Source: Hirsutella rhossiliensis (Eukaryota; Ascomycota; Sordariomycetes; Hypocreales; Ophiocordycipitaceae). From it: 64,000 nucleotides of DNA. The notes under the pieces were generated by a model. The model made no database searches, was not told the DNA's origin, and saw only the letters and a program-made list of their open reading frames with translations. Both the position numbers and the translations under genes were made by a program. The first letter of the stretch is position 1. Every line of letters begins with the position of its first letter. Positions 10,640 through 20,963 of the stretch are shown in pieces. Location: contig NW_025408667.1 in NCBI RefSeq assembly GCF_020360975.1, positions 11,780,001 through 11,844,000 on the forward strand, read 5' to 3'.

Positions 10640-11105
10640 AGTAACGAAACATGCACGGACGATTTCGAATCATGCACGGAGACTTAAACCCCATTTGGAA
10701 GAGGGACCCGCCCACAACAATTTGGCGCGCGCCTCCCAACGCCGTGGCCGCCTCGTCGCGCCTACCACTGGCACCGAATAGTGGCTGCTTTACGCTTAGC
10801 CTTCCCGGAAGTCTTGCTGTTTGCAACGTTAACGACGTAGCCTTGATCTTGCTGATCATTCCGAAGTGCCTCAAGAGCCTCGGAATATGTGCAAAAAAGT
10901 GTGTCCTGGATAGATATAGGCTCAGGGCCTGAGCCCTCGATCGTAGTCATCGTGGCGGCGGCGGCGGCGGCGGCGTTGGCTACAGTGGCCGCGGCAGCCA
11001 TCGCGTTGGGAACGCGCGCGCCAAATTGTTGTGGGCGGGTCCTCTTCCAAATGGGGTTTAAGTCTCCGTGCATGATTCGAAATCGTCCGTGCATGTTTCG
11101 TTACT
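10640..11105 (-). mobile_element. MULE deletion derivative (family with gcgcgcc TIR)
   Basis: About 466 bp with ~90-bp TIRs: left 10640-10733 (agtaacgaaacatgcacg...), right 11013-11105 as the inverted copy. Between them lies the N-terminal part of a FAR1-type DNA-binding domain on the minus strand (a frame reaching YSEALEALRNDQQDQGYVV and SKTSGKAKRKAATIRCQW), preceded by an Ala run encoded by a gcc/ggc repeat. The transposase core is missing. No target duplication is visible; the right side abuts another, diverged MULE end (11107-11183). Confidence 0.8.
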
Positions 11106-11106
11106 T

Positions 11107-11183
11107 CCAAAATTTGGTGCTCTTCCGAATGGGGTTTAGCTCGGGGTGCATGTTTCGAAATTGGGGGTGTATGTTTCGTTATT
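11107..11183. repeat. Diverged MULE terminal repeat remnant
   Basis: The motif order ccaaaatttgg, cttccgaatggggttta, gcatgtttcg and gtttcgttatt parallels the right TIR of the adjacent MULE derivative but with many substitutions. No matching left end was found, so it is an orphan end, either an older MULE into which the neighbour inserted or a deletion junction. Confidence 0.55.
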
Positions 11184-11413
11184 CAAATCCCTTTCCCTTG
11201 CAGGCAGGAACCTAACCTAGGTATGCATGCAGCAAAGCCATGGTTCATTCATTATGCTTCTAACAGGGGCTGATAAGATTTCCTGTCTTGACCGCCTAGC
11301 GATGAATAATTTACCAGCACCCACCTGCCCTCGGCACCGAGTTTCCAGCATCAGCTACGAGTCCATCCAAAAGTCGCCCACGCACCCTTCTCCGGCACCC
11401 TCCCTTCCGTATC

Positions 11414-12979
11414 ATGAGGGTTGATACGCCGAGTGGTGAGGCGGCTGTCGGGTCGGACGCACCGCGAGAAAAGGGCAAGGCGTCTCCCGAAACTCTGAGG
11501 ACGGGCTGCATTGCCTGGGTGGAGAAGGAAGGCCAACCGCGGCGAGCCGAGATCCTCAGTATCAAAGAAACGAAGAGTGGCAAGCATTTCTATTGCAACT
11601 TCGACAACTTTAACAAGCGACTGGATGAGTGGGTTCCTGTGGCCAGAATCGACTTCAGCCAGGATGTAGAATGGCCGAATCCAGAAAAGGGCAACCTGAA
11701 CGATTCAAAATCCAAGAAAGCGCCGTCAGTACAAACGAAAAAGGCCCCAGTTTCGACGAAGGCACAAAAACGCCCCGGAAAGAGGGAGCAGTCGGTTCAC
11801 TCTGAGGCCACAACTCCTCATCCTTGGACAGGTGTGCCCACCATCACAATGTTTTTGGAAAGCGACGACAGATCCATCTGCTGACTCCGTCACACCCAGA
11901 ATTCGTGGAGTCTCAAACCCGAAAATCATCGTCGATTGGACCCGATGGCGATCCCCAGACATTCACCAGCGTCGGGGCTAGTGCTACGCCGGCCGCCACC
12001 GACGAGCTGGACGCGGACGAGGAGGAAGGAATTATGAAGAAAGCGGGTTCAGTCGCGAAGAGGAAATCGAGAAGTTGAGAACCTCAGGTTCTATGAGTCA
12101 AAACCCGCCGAAATTTCGCGAGTACGAAATATCTCGAGAGTCCAATTCGGGAAGAACGACTTGTTTCCGTGGTACTTTTCCCCCTATCCAGAAGTGTTCA
12201 GCCAGGATGACGTCATCTTCATCTGCGAATTCTGCTTGAGTTACTATGGTGACGAGAAGGCATTCCTGCGACATCGCAGAAAGTGCACGCTGCAACACCC
12301 ACCGGGTAATGAAATATACAGAGACGACTACGTGTCCTTTTTCGAAATCGATGGCCGTCGTCAACGCACATGGTGTCGGAATCTCTGCCTACTGTCTAAA
12401 ATGTTTCTCGATCACAAGACACTGTACTACGACGTCGACCCCTTTCTCTTTTACGTCATGTCGACCCGGAGCGACAAGGGCTGCCATATCGTAGGATACT
12501 TCTCCAAAGAGAAGGAGAGTGCGGACGGATACAACGTGGCTTGTATCATGACTCTGCCGCAGCACCAGAGGAAGGGATACGGAAGGTTGCTGATTCAGTT
12601 CTCATACGAGCTATCCAAGATCGAAGGCAAGCTAGGATCACCGGAAAAGCCGCTTTCAGATCTGGGCCTCTTGAGTTATCGCCAGTACTGGTCCGAAAAC
12701 ATACTCGATCTGCTGCTAGGCTACAACGAGCGAGACGACAGAGTGACGATAGAGGTGATTTCCAAAACTCTAGCCATGATGACTCAGGATGTCGAACACA
12801 CCCTGCAAGCAATGAATATGCAAGTCTATCACAAGAGCGACCACAAGATCGTCATCCCCGACAAGCTCATCAAGCAAAGGGAGAAACAGAAGCAGAAGCA
12901 AAAAAGATCTCTCGACCTGGCCAGGATACAGTGGAAGCCGCCAGTGTTTACAGCCTGGAGCCGGACGTGGGGCTGGTAA
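11414..12979 (+). pseudogene. ESA1: ESA1-like MYST histone acetyltransferase, two frameshifts
   Basis: Catalytic subunit type of the NuA4 complex, which acetylates histone H4 in the nucleus. Exon 1 (11414-11831) encodes the chromo-barrel/Tudor-knot region (VEKEGQPRRAEILSIKETK, NKRLDEWVPV). A GT-AG intron (11832-11899, branch-like gctgac) joins PHPWT to EFVESQTRKSSSIGPDG. The HAT domain is contiguous from about 12108: C2HC finger CEFCLSYYG...RHRRKC, the autoacetylation-site region [15 protein letters not shown], catalytic Cys in NVACIMTLP, acetyl-CoA loop QRKGYGR, and Glu in [10 protein letters not shown]. The end [15 protein letters not shown] is typical. Two one-base deletions are inferred, near 12037 (before [14 protein letters not shown]) and near 12107 (NPP to [13 protein letters not shown]). 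If real they separate the targeting domain from the HAT; they could be sequencing errors. Confidence 0.85.
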
Positions 12980-13017
12980 AGATGCGCCGCAACGATATGT
13001 GTGGTGGAAGAAAAAGG

Positions 13018-13239
13018 TGTCGCATCGAGCTGACCCTGTTTGGAAGGAGGATACTTGTTTCCTGTGTATGCAGATATCGGGGTCCCTCCTGACAGCTATT
13101 TAAGCTCGGTCAGTGGACACCCAACGCTCTTTACTCTCTCTTTTGTAACAGTAACAGAGACCTCTTTTACCCCTTCTCTGCGGGATCAGCTTTCACATCC
13201 GACTTGTCCCTCGTGCGTGCCTCGTGGTGAGATCCGACA
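13018..13239 (+). repeat. Solo LTR (family TGTCGCATC), no matching TSD
   Basis: 222 bp starting tgtcgcatcgagc and ending gatccgaca, near-identical to the solo LTR at 34865-35078 apart from small indels. Its flanks differ: aaagg on the left, gcatc on the right. The left flank is the ESA1 3' region; the right flank is part of a helicase frame. Absence of a duplication suggests recombination between two insertions, or a later deletion, created this junction. Confidence 0.82.
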
Positions 13240-13396
13240 GCATCTTTAAAAAATGTTTATCGTTCTGCCGATAAATTTGTGTCAAGTGCACGTGCGTAAA
13301 GTCACATTGACCCCATGCATCACTCATGAAAGCCCACTTTTCATGCTCGTGGAATGGCCCATCCCTTTGAGTGTCGAGGAGGAGCAAGGGGGTCAC
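13240..13396 (-). pseudogene. Pif1-type helicase fragment
   Basis: A short minus-strand segment reads KWAFMSDAWGQCDFTHVHL then TQIYRQNDKHFLKML, which resembles the motif-III to motif-IV region of fungal Pif1/Rrm3-like helicases (LT.I.RQ.D..F). It stops at the LTR boundary at 13239. It may derive from a Helitron or a host helicase; the match is short. The rest of the gene is not found on the other side of the LTR. Confidence 0.45.
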
Positions 13397-13672
13397 GAAC
13401 AGGGATCTCAGCCAATAAGACCACTAGGCGATTAGGGGTACATTGTTTTACTAGCAAATTTGGCTATGGTAGAAGTCCCAGCAATCCTGCTTAGTACATA
13501 TAGCTACATCACACTGGTTACATCCCTTACGAGTCTTCGTGCCCGGCTTCTTGCGTGCATTGCTGCTAGCTGTGCCTAACGGCTTGCGCCGACTTCGTGA
13601 TCTTATTTCCCCAGCTTTAAAGCCTTGACAAGGAAGGCAGCGAGAGCTTTTGCCGCGATTGACATGTTTATT

Positions 13673-14041
13673 CAGCCGAAGGCTGACTATACATTAATTC
13701 AGCCGAAGGCTGACTATACATTAATCAGAATAAGTTTCCCAATATATGAGGATTTGGTGCAGACAGGGGTCATAAGTTTCTTGGGCTCTGATTGGTCCCA
13801 AATTTGTATGTACGGTCGCAAAACGATCAGCAACTGGATGACGGCTCCTAAAAAGTGGGTCCCGGTTTGTTCAGCCGAAGGCTGACTATACATTAATCAG
13901 AATAAGTTTCCCAATATATGAGGATTTGGTGCAGACAGGGGTCATAAGTTTCTTGGGCTCTGATTGGTCCCAAATTTGTATGTACGGTCGCAAAACGATC
14001 AGCAACTGGATGACGGCTCCTAAAAGTGGGTCCCGGTTTGT
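13673..14041. repeat. Helitron 5'-terminal tandem repeats with palindromic motif
   Basis: The imperfect palindrome cagccgaaggctg followed by actatacattaat occurs at 13673, 13700 and 13872. The last two begin a duplicated block of about 172 bp (13700-13871 and 13872-14041), which contains the shared text gatttggtgcagacaggggt and tgtacggtcgcaaaacgatc. The same block is present once, inverted and diverged, at 21480-21740 in the second Helitron copy. The palindrome recurs at 14113, 19929, 21015 and 21723, at or near Helitron ends. Confidence 0.8.
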
Positions 14042-14138
14042 TTACTTGGAATGTCGCGTGACTTGGAATGTCGCGTGACATGGAAACTTCACTGACCCAA
14101 CTCGTCTTGATATCTTGCTTCAAGCCTTCGGCTGAATA

Positions 14139-17100
14139 ATGAGTTCTAGGTCTACTCAAGGGCTCCAAGTTGACTTGGCTTCGATCGTCTGTGCCCGCTG
14201 TGGCGAGAAGAAACCGGCAGGTGACTTCGTGAGCAAACGGAAAACTGGCGGGAACACCAAGAACTGCCTGGACTGTCGGAGTCGGTGCAGTTCTCATGTC
14301 AGCTCTGTCTTCCCGCTCCGTATGACATTCAATACTAACGAAGTGAAGTGTTCAAGATCCCGAGGGGCGATTCTGACGTTGAGGGACCTCGCCGCCCGTC
14401 CTTCCTCGCCTGGGAGAGCTAGCGTGAAAAGAGTCGAGGCAGATGCTGACCTGTCGCCTCCCAGCGAGAGATCGGGAACCCAGCCTAGTTCGCCGGAGAA
14501 GCTACGACGACTTCATGCAGCTATGACGTTATTCAAAAAGTCAATTAGCCAGCCGCACATAGAGCTGGGAACGCCAATTCCACCAACCCAACAAAGCTCG
14601 CGGTTCTTCCGGGCGCTGGCCCCGTCACCTGCTGAGCAGCCAGCGACCGATCCAGTCGCCTCCCATTTTGATCCATCGACTGCCCGAGGCAACGCAACCA
14701 GAATGAATTATTCTTACCTGGCTGCTAGATTTCACAAAGGCGGGAAGGTATCGCAAGATGATCTCTCTACCGCAGGGGCTAGGGTTAAGCTGGCCGCTAT
14801 CCAGCGCGACCATCGATCACGACGTCGTGCAGGGGAGACCGTGTCCCTGACTCCTTCCATATCTCAACTCGGCGTCTCGGAAGGTTCGGGTGTCCTGGAT
14901 AAGATGTCCCTTGTGTTTTCGTTGCAGCAGTGTGTTCGGGCTAACAGGGAAAGTAGATGCGAGTCGAGATCGGCCGCAGCCGAATGGGGATCAGGTAGCC
15001 AAGGAAGGGGCAATAGAGACCAGTTTTCCGAACCCGATATGGACGCCGAGGACTATTTCAACCTGCTGCTTTCCCCCGCTCGACCGCGTCGCTACCGTGA
15101 ACAATTAGGGGCTGATTGTAACTCCGATGCCGAGAACGAAGACGAGAACAGCGATAACGATTCAGTGTATGAAAGCCCTGTTCGTAGTCGCTTGCAGCAG
15201 CCGTCTGCGCGGCCAAGACGCGGCCGCCGTGGTCCTGCCCTGGCACAGGAGGGCGGCCGAGACAACCGGGAAGGCGAATCCAGAGACAACCTCGACGGCA
15301 ATATCGACTGTCGCGGCCGCCACGGCGTATTCGAAGTCCAGTGATAATTCCACCGGAAGAAATGGCGGTCTTCCGTGCACAAGATCCGGCGTGGACTGGC
15401 GACCTGGATGCTTGGGCCTTGACGGACTGCGATAGGGCCACCTCCGTGAGTTCTGGACCAAGCTCAACAATGACCAGATGGAATACTGCAGCCGATGCCG
15501 CGAGTGTTGGTTTCAGATGGAAATAGATTATGACGGCATTTGTTCGCGTTGCTATCGAAAGGATGAGAAACGTGGCCCCGACGAGCCTTACTTCTTCTCT
15601 GCGGAAAACCAGCTCGACTTTGGCCCCGTACCGACCCGATTGCCCGAGCTCACACCTACCGAAGAGGCATTGATTGCTCGTGTCCATGTCCACGTGAACA
15701 TTATGCTTGTGCGGGGGCAGCAGTACAAGTATCGAGGGCACGTCGTTCACTTTCTCCGCGAGGTTGGCTTGGTGTACAACCAGCTCCCTCTCCTGCCGCG
15801 GGAGTTGAACACGGTGTTGCTGCGTCCTGCCAACACGTCGTCACACGCTAATCTCAGCCGGCAATTCACCCGCCAGTTCCGCGTGCGTCGCCAGGCGGTT
15901 ATGATATGGCTAGACTACCTGCGCCATCATCATCCTGGCTATCGATCCATCGCGATCGACGACGAGCGACTGAGCCAACTGCCCGAGGACGGCAATGTGG
16001 TGGACGCCATCCCCCAAAGTCAGGTGGAGGCTGCCGATGTGGGACCGGAGGAAGATCAGGAGGCAGAGCATGACCTAGAGGATGCGGCTGCGGTGCCTGA
16101 CCTGTTGGCCAAGGACACGGAGCTGGATGCTCTGCGGTCTATTCTCGTGGGTGAATCCGAAGCGGATGCGGGCAACCTTGCCACAGGCTCTCCAGGGCAG
16201 GCGAGGCACGAGCTCCAGCTTCCCAACATACGGCACACGCCGATCAATGAGTTCAATCACTCTCATGCCCTGCTCTCCTTGGCATTCCCTGCCTGTTTCC
16301 AGACGGCAGAGCCGACTTTGTGGAGCCTCGCTTGCGGTCCATTGAGTACAAGGATTACATCGAGCACGCGATGCGGTGGCACGACGGCCGTTTTGCGCGC
16401 CATCCAACCTTCCGCTTTGTCGCATTCAACACCCTGATGCGGTCCCAAGCACGTGCGAGGTCCAAATTCTTCGTGAAGCAACACGATGGCACCCGTGAGC
16501 CGCTCACGCGAGAGCAGCTTATTCAGGCGCTCGAACACGCTGAGGATCCACGGGCGCAGGCGCTGATCAACTCGATCACAAGGCATGCGGTGTCGATTCG
16601 CGGTACGCGACCCTTTGGAATAGAAAGAGGCAGGACCTCGAGGCGTATGCCTACAGCTTGGGTTGTCCTGGCGCATTCATCACATTTAGCCCGGCTGATT
16701 TACACTGGCGGAGCCTCTACCAACACATGCCCCGATATGAAGAATGGCTGGGCGCGTCCGAGCCGGAAAGGATGGCATTGTCGCGGTACTTGTTGCGGCA
16801 GAACCCTCACATTGCTGCTTTCCACTTTCACCGCCGATACTGTCTCTTTCGGGATATCGTGTTGAGAACGAAGTTTAACGTGACGGATTACTGGGGCCGG
16901 TATGAATGGCAAGGGCGTGGGAGTCCACACAACCACGGTCTGTACTGGATGGAGAATGGCCCGGTAGCCGACATGAGGGATGAAACCGCTCGCGACCTTT
17001 TTGCACGCACGTGGGGATTCCACATCACTGCCATTAACCCGGAGCCGAACAGGACAATGCCCCAGGGTGAAGGGAATCCCCTGAGTGTGGATCCGCTGGG

Positions 17101-19814
17101 CGTAGAGATGACATTCCTGCGGCTCTCGCAAATCGTCAACCGCTGCCAGCGCCACAGATGCAATACCGCGTACTGCTTGCGGGTCCGAAAGAGAAGTGGG
17201 GACCTGGCGAACGATATGCAAGGGGCTGCAGCCGATATCGAGGCGGCCAATGTCGCCGATCCGGAGAGGGAGTGTCGTTTCAACTTCCCCCGTGCCTTGC
17301 GGGAGCTAGCCGCAGTCATCAGGAAAGAAGGTAAGTCATATTACATCTTCGAGGCAGCCCGCAACGACAGCCTCATGAACCACTTCAATCCTGCCATCAT
17401 TCTGGGCTGGCTGGCCAATATCGACATATCGCCCTGCACCAGCTTACAGGCAGTCATTACGTATGCTGCCAAGTATTGCAGCAAATCGGAGAAGAAGACG
17501 GAGCCTTACTGCAAGCTCGCAGATCAGGTTTTGCCGCATACAGCACACCACCAGCCCCTGTTGTCCTTCTCCTCTCGCCTTATGAATAAGTTGATTGCCG
17601 AGAGAGATTATTCAGCGCAGGAAATTTCCCACTTGCTGCTCAACATCCCTCTGCAGGAAGGCACTCGGATGGTTGTATACGTCGACTGCCGTCCGTTGGA
17701 GCAGCATGTGCGGTCGTTCCGCGTCGACGAGGATGTCAGTGAGGCTGTCGGCAGCTACCGGAAATATCTGCAGAGAAATGACCAACATGAGAGTATAACC
17801 TATCTCGAGTACCTGCAGTCCTACAATCTCAAGACGTGGAGGAGACTCGGTGCGAACGCGAAGAAGAGGGTCCTGTCCTACTTCCTCGGTACAGGTCAGC
17901 GGAGGCATCACCCCAGTTTCATGACTTCTGCCGTGTCAAGTTGATGATGGCCCATCCGCATCGCTCTCCGGAGGAGCTGCTTGCTGTGGACGGGCAGCCG
18001 TTTGAGTCCTTTGCGGCGGCGTACCAGTGCTGCCGGCAGCGACACCATTTCCATGAGGACGACCATTACGGCGAGGTGGGAGCAAATGATCTGCAGGCAG
18101 AGGACGATGAGTTTCAGCGGGAGGAGCACGAAGAGCCTGTCGTGGAGGAAGATTGGCATGAACTCGCCCGTATGCTGCCAGACCATCCGCTGGAGGAGGA
18201 GGATATCGACGTGCTGGGCCGGCGAGATGTCGACGTGAATTATGACTGGACTCCCACGTTGGACGGTATACCGATGACGGCATTCTCCAGGGCGACTTCT
18301 GGAAGCAACGCAAAGCCGAAAATCCCTTCACCTTGATGTGGATCATCAGCCGCTGGAGGCTCGCGATTCCCTGAATCCGGAGCAGCGCCTAGTGTACGAT
18401 ACGGTGATGGGCCACTTTCTGACCCAGGCCTGTTCCCAGTTGTTACTCCATGTGGACGGCGGCGGTGGCACGGGCAAATCATACCTCATCAATCTGCTTT
18501 CGGCGCACCTCCAAGCCGCCTCGGGCGGAAGAGGACGCCTGTTTGGCGTGCCGCGCCCACGGGCGTTGCGGAAATCAGATATCGGGCACTACCTTGCACT
18601 CCCTGCTGCACCTCCCCATCAACAAGGACTTCAAGCCCCTGTCAGCGATCGACAAAGCTCAGCTCCAGAAGAAGCTAAAGGATGTCAAGTACCTGATCGT
18701 CGATGAGAAGAGCATGCTGGGTCTGCGACAGCTGTCATGGATTGATGACCGTCTCCGTGAGGCGTTCCCGAATAGAAATGAGGAGTTCTTTGGTGGTCTT
18801 AATATCCTCCTGGTTGGCGACTTCTTTCAGCTTCCCCCTGTACTGCAGAAGCCTCTTTATTACGACAAGGAGGTGCAGGGGGTAGAGATCAAGGGCAGGA
18901 ACGCATATCGGCGCTTCGACAAGACGGTTTTCTTGAAGGTTGCCCAGCGTCAGCGCGGCAACGATCAGGCAGCGTTTCGCTCAGCTCTTGAGGAATTGCG
19001 GCTGCTCCAACTCTCTATGGAGTCCTGGAAGCTCCTCTCCAGCCGTGTTCAGGCGAAGCTGGACGATCAGGAGGTTGCCAAGTTCGTCAATTCCCTACGA
19101 GTATACGCCACGAAAGACAGGGTGAACGAATATAACCACTACCACCTCGACCGCCTAGGCCGGCCTGTCATCCAGGTCATGGCTAAGAACGTTGGCCCCG
19201 GTGCTGCTGCTGCTCCTGACGACAAGGCAGGCAACCTTGCGAAGCAGATTCCCGTATGCATTGGCGCCCGTCTGATGCTGACGTCCAACCTTTGGCAGCC
19301 GGTTGGCCTCTGCAACGGTGCACGTGGTACAGTATACGATATCGCGTGGGCGCCTGGAGCTGACCCCATGCGAGACCCTCCCTGCGTGATCATGATGGAG
19401 TTTGACAAGTACCGGTACACGGGGCCGGTATTCCTGACCACCACAGATGGCAGGAAGATTGTCCCGATTCTGCCAGTAGACAGGGACTTCCTCGTCGGAG
19501 CCACACTCTGCACTCGTACGCAGTTTCCCCTGATCGTGTGCTACGCCATTACAGTTCACAAGTCGCAGAGCATCACCGAAGACATGATCGTGACGGATCT
19601 GTCGTGCCGTGACTTTCAGACCGGTTTGAGCTACGTGGCCGTCTCGCGTGTGAAAACGCTGCAGGGTCTGATGCTGGATGCCCCGTTTGACCGCAATCAC
19701 CTGACTTATGCGTCGCCGCCGGAAGGAATTAAGATGAAAATGAAGGATCAACAACTTCGCAAACGACAGGTTCTTACCCAGAATCCGTATAAGATAGGCG
19801 ACGGGTCTACGTAA
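14139..19814 (+). pseudogene. Helitron Rep-helicase (RepHel), several frame breaks
   Basis: Replication-initiator/helicase for rolling-circle transposition. Segments: 14139-15344 (Cys-rich CARCGEKKPAGDF start, long linker); 15445-16310 (CSRCRECWFQM zinc-binding part); 16320-16620; 16658-17944 with the HUH motif in GSPHNHGLYWM (about 16920-16950) and two tyrosines in ITYAAKYCSKSEKKT (about 17455-17497), the nuclease residues; acidic linker to 18336; then a Pif1-type SF1 helicase with Walker A GGGGTGKS (about 18460-18483), DEKS Walker B (about 18700), GDFFQLPP, and the C-terminal VAVSRVKTLQGL. Breaks occur near 15344-15445 (including an in-frame tag), 16310-16320, 16610-16660, 17900 and 18530. 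All catalytic motifs are present, so decay appears recent. Confidence 0.9.
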
Positions 19815-19997
19815 CTCCACTTGATGCTACCGGCGACAAGATCGACATTTTCAAGGCGCAGATGAATGTATGATTGTAGATACTGTACTGATTGTTCAGT
19901 GACTGACTGCTTGACTGGTAGCCAGACTCGCAGCCTTCGGCTGATTGTACGCCTTGCACCACAGCCCTAAAGACTAAAGTGCAAGGCGTGGCGCAGT

Positions 19998-20866
19998 ATT
20001 TTGCTGTGTTATAGGCGTAAATATGTCTCCAGCTCGAAATAGTTGTCTTGAGCTACCGTCTTTGCTATAAGCCTCGCAAAGATCTCTCACAATGCGTTGC
20101 CGCCACTCGCGCTGTGAGGTTATTCGCGGCCAGCTTGGCTGGCCCCAAAGCTGAAGAAGGTAGCTGTTAACAAGGGCAGTCTCAAGCAGGAAGGTCCACG
20201 CAAGTGCCCGCCAATTTCCCCTACAAACACGGTGGTCTAGTCCTCTCCTGCTCTTAGTTGGTCACCAATATCAACGCCGCCCATTTGATCAATGTAGTCT
20301 GCAGAGATAGACGGCACAGGAAGACGTAATACAGGCTCGGCACCGAATTTTTGCTGTATTGGGCGTGCTCGAGGCTGCGTTGTTGTCGGCCGGCGCCGAA
20401 TTCGCTCTTCGAATTCCTCGCCGGAATAGACTGTTGAGAGGAATAGCACAAGAGCGTTATCTTTCCAAGCGAATTGGTTGACCTAGAAGAAGAAGACGAA
20501 TTAGTAGGGGAATTACTAGAGAGCCTGTCTTCTAGTACTCGTACCTGACCGTCAGGGGTTGGCGCAGTCTTCAGTGTGCCCCACGGCCAACAGTCCCCCT
20601 TTGTGTCAGCTTTCTTCGCCTCCACGAAGGGTTTGTAGAAGCCACAGTTGATTCGGGCTGTGCCTGTGGCCCCAATCTCTAGCTGACGAAGAGCGTTGAG
20701 GAGGTTCGGCGAGGAAAGAGGTTATCAAAGAAGACATGGTATGTCTGTTCTGGTAGTTGCTTGACTAGGGCAACAACGACGCTCTGGGTCGGGTTGAGAG
20801 AAATGCTGCCCTCTGCTGTGCCTATGGCCCTCTTCCTTTTCTTCCCAGCAGCCGGGCCAAGGGCAT
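19998..20866 (-). pseudogene. piggyBac-like transposase fragment
   Basis: Minus-strand frames give, in order, ISLNPTQSVVVALVKQL and VFFDNLFP (20830-20720; the Asp is the second catalytic residue of the DDD triad in piggyBac enzymes), then ATGTARINCGFYKPF (about 20650), LFLSTVYSGEEFEERIRRRP (20450-20390), PSISADYIDQMGGVDIGDQL (about 20300-20245; third Asp region), and finally WTFLLETALVNSYLLQLWG (about 20185) and REWRQRIV. This order matches fungal piggyBac (DDE_Tnp_1_7) proteins. Frameshifts are present and the N-terminal third is missing where a Fot1 end abuts at 20867. No TTAA-flanked ends were found. Confidence 0.78.
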
Positions 20867-20868
20867 TA

Positions 20869-20962
20869 CCATGCCCCACCCCCCTTTCGGTAACACCCAC
20901 CTTTCGGTAGCGCAATTGAAAAATTCTCCACCAAAAGTCTACCATTTGAACTACATGAAATA
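20869..20962 (+). repeat. Orphan left end of Fot1-like family 1
   Basis: 94 bp identical to 1797-1890, including the 46-bp TIR and the following unique sequence, with a TA immediately outside (20867-20868). The element is cut at 20963 where the inverted Helitron 3' end begins. The identity implies the piece and the element at 1797 are close relatives in age. Confidence 0.88.
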
Positions 20963-20963
20963 A

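Larger units (their letters stand above)
13673..19997 (+). mobile_element. Helitron, near full length, frameshifted
   Basis: A rolling-circle transposon of about 6.3 kb. The 5' end carries the palindromic repeats; the 3' end has an inverted pair gccttgcac / gtgcaaggc (about 19956-19992), a stem-loop of the kind used as a rolling-circle terminator. The right limit is set by homology with the inverted copy at 20964-21745, both ending in a g(c/t)gcaaggYgtgRcg-like string. Exact TC and CTRR ends could not be recognised, so limits are approximate. It encodes one RepHel polypeptide in fragments. Downstream DNA is a piggyBac relic. Confidence 0.85.

Noticed and set aside
14139..15344. Considering the 401-codon ORF as an independent Cys-rich zinc protein
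   Set aside because: It directly precedes the RepHel zinc and Rep domains, is on the same strand and is part of the same Helitron protein; the start is repeated in the deleted copy.
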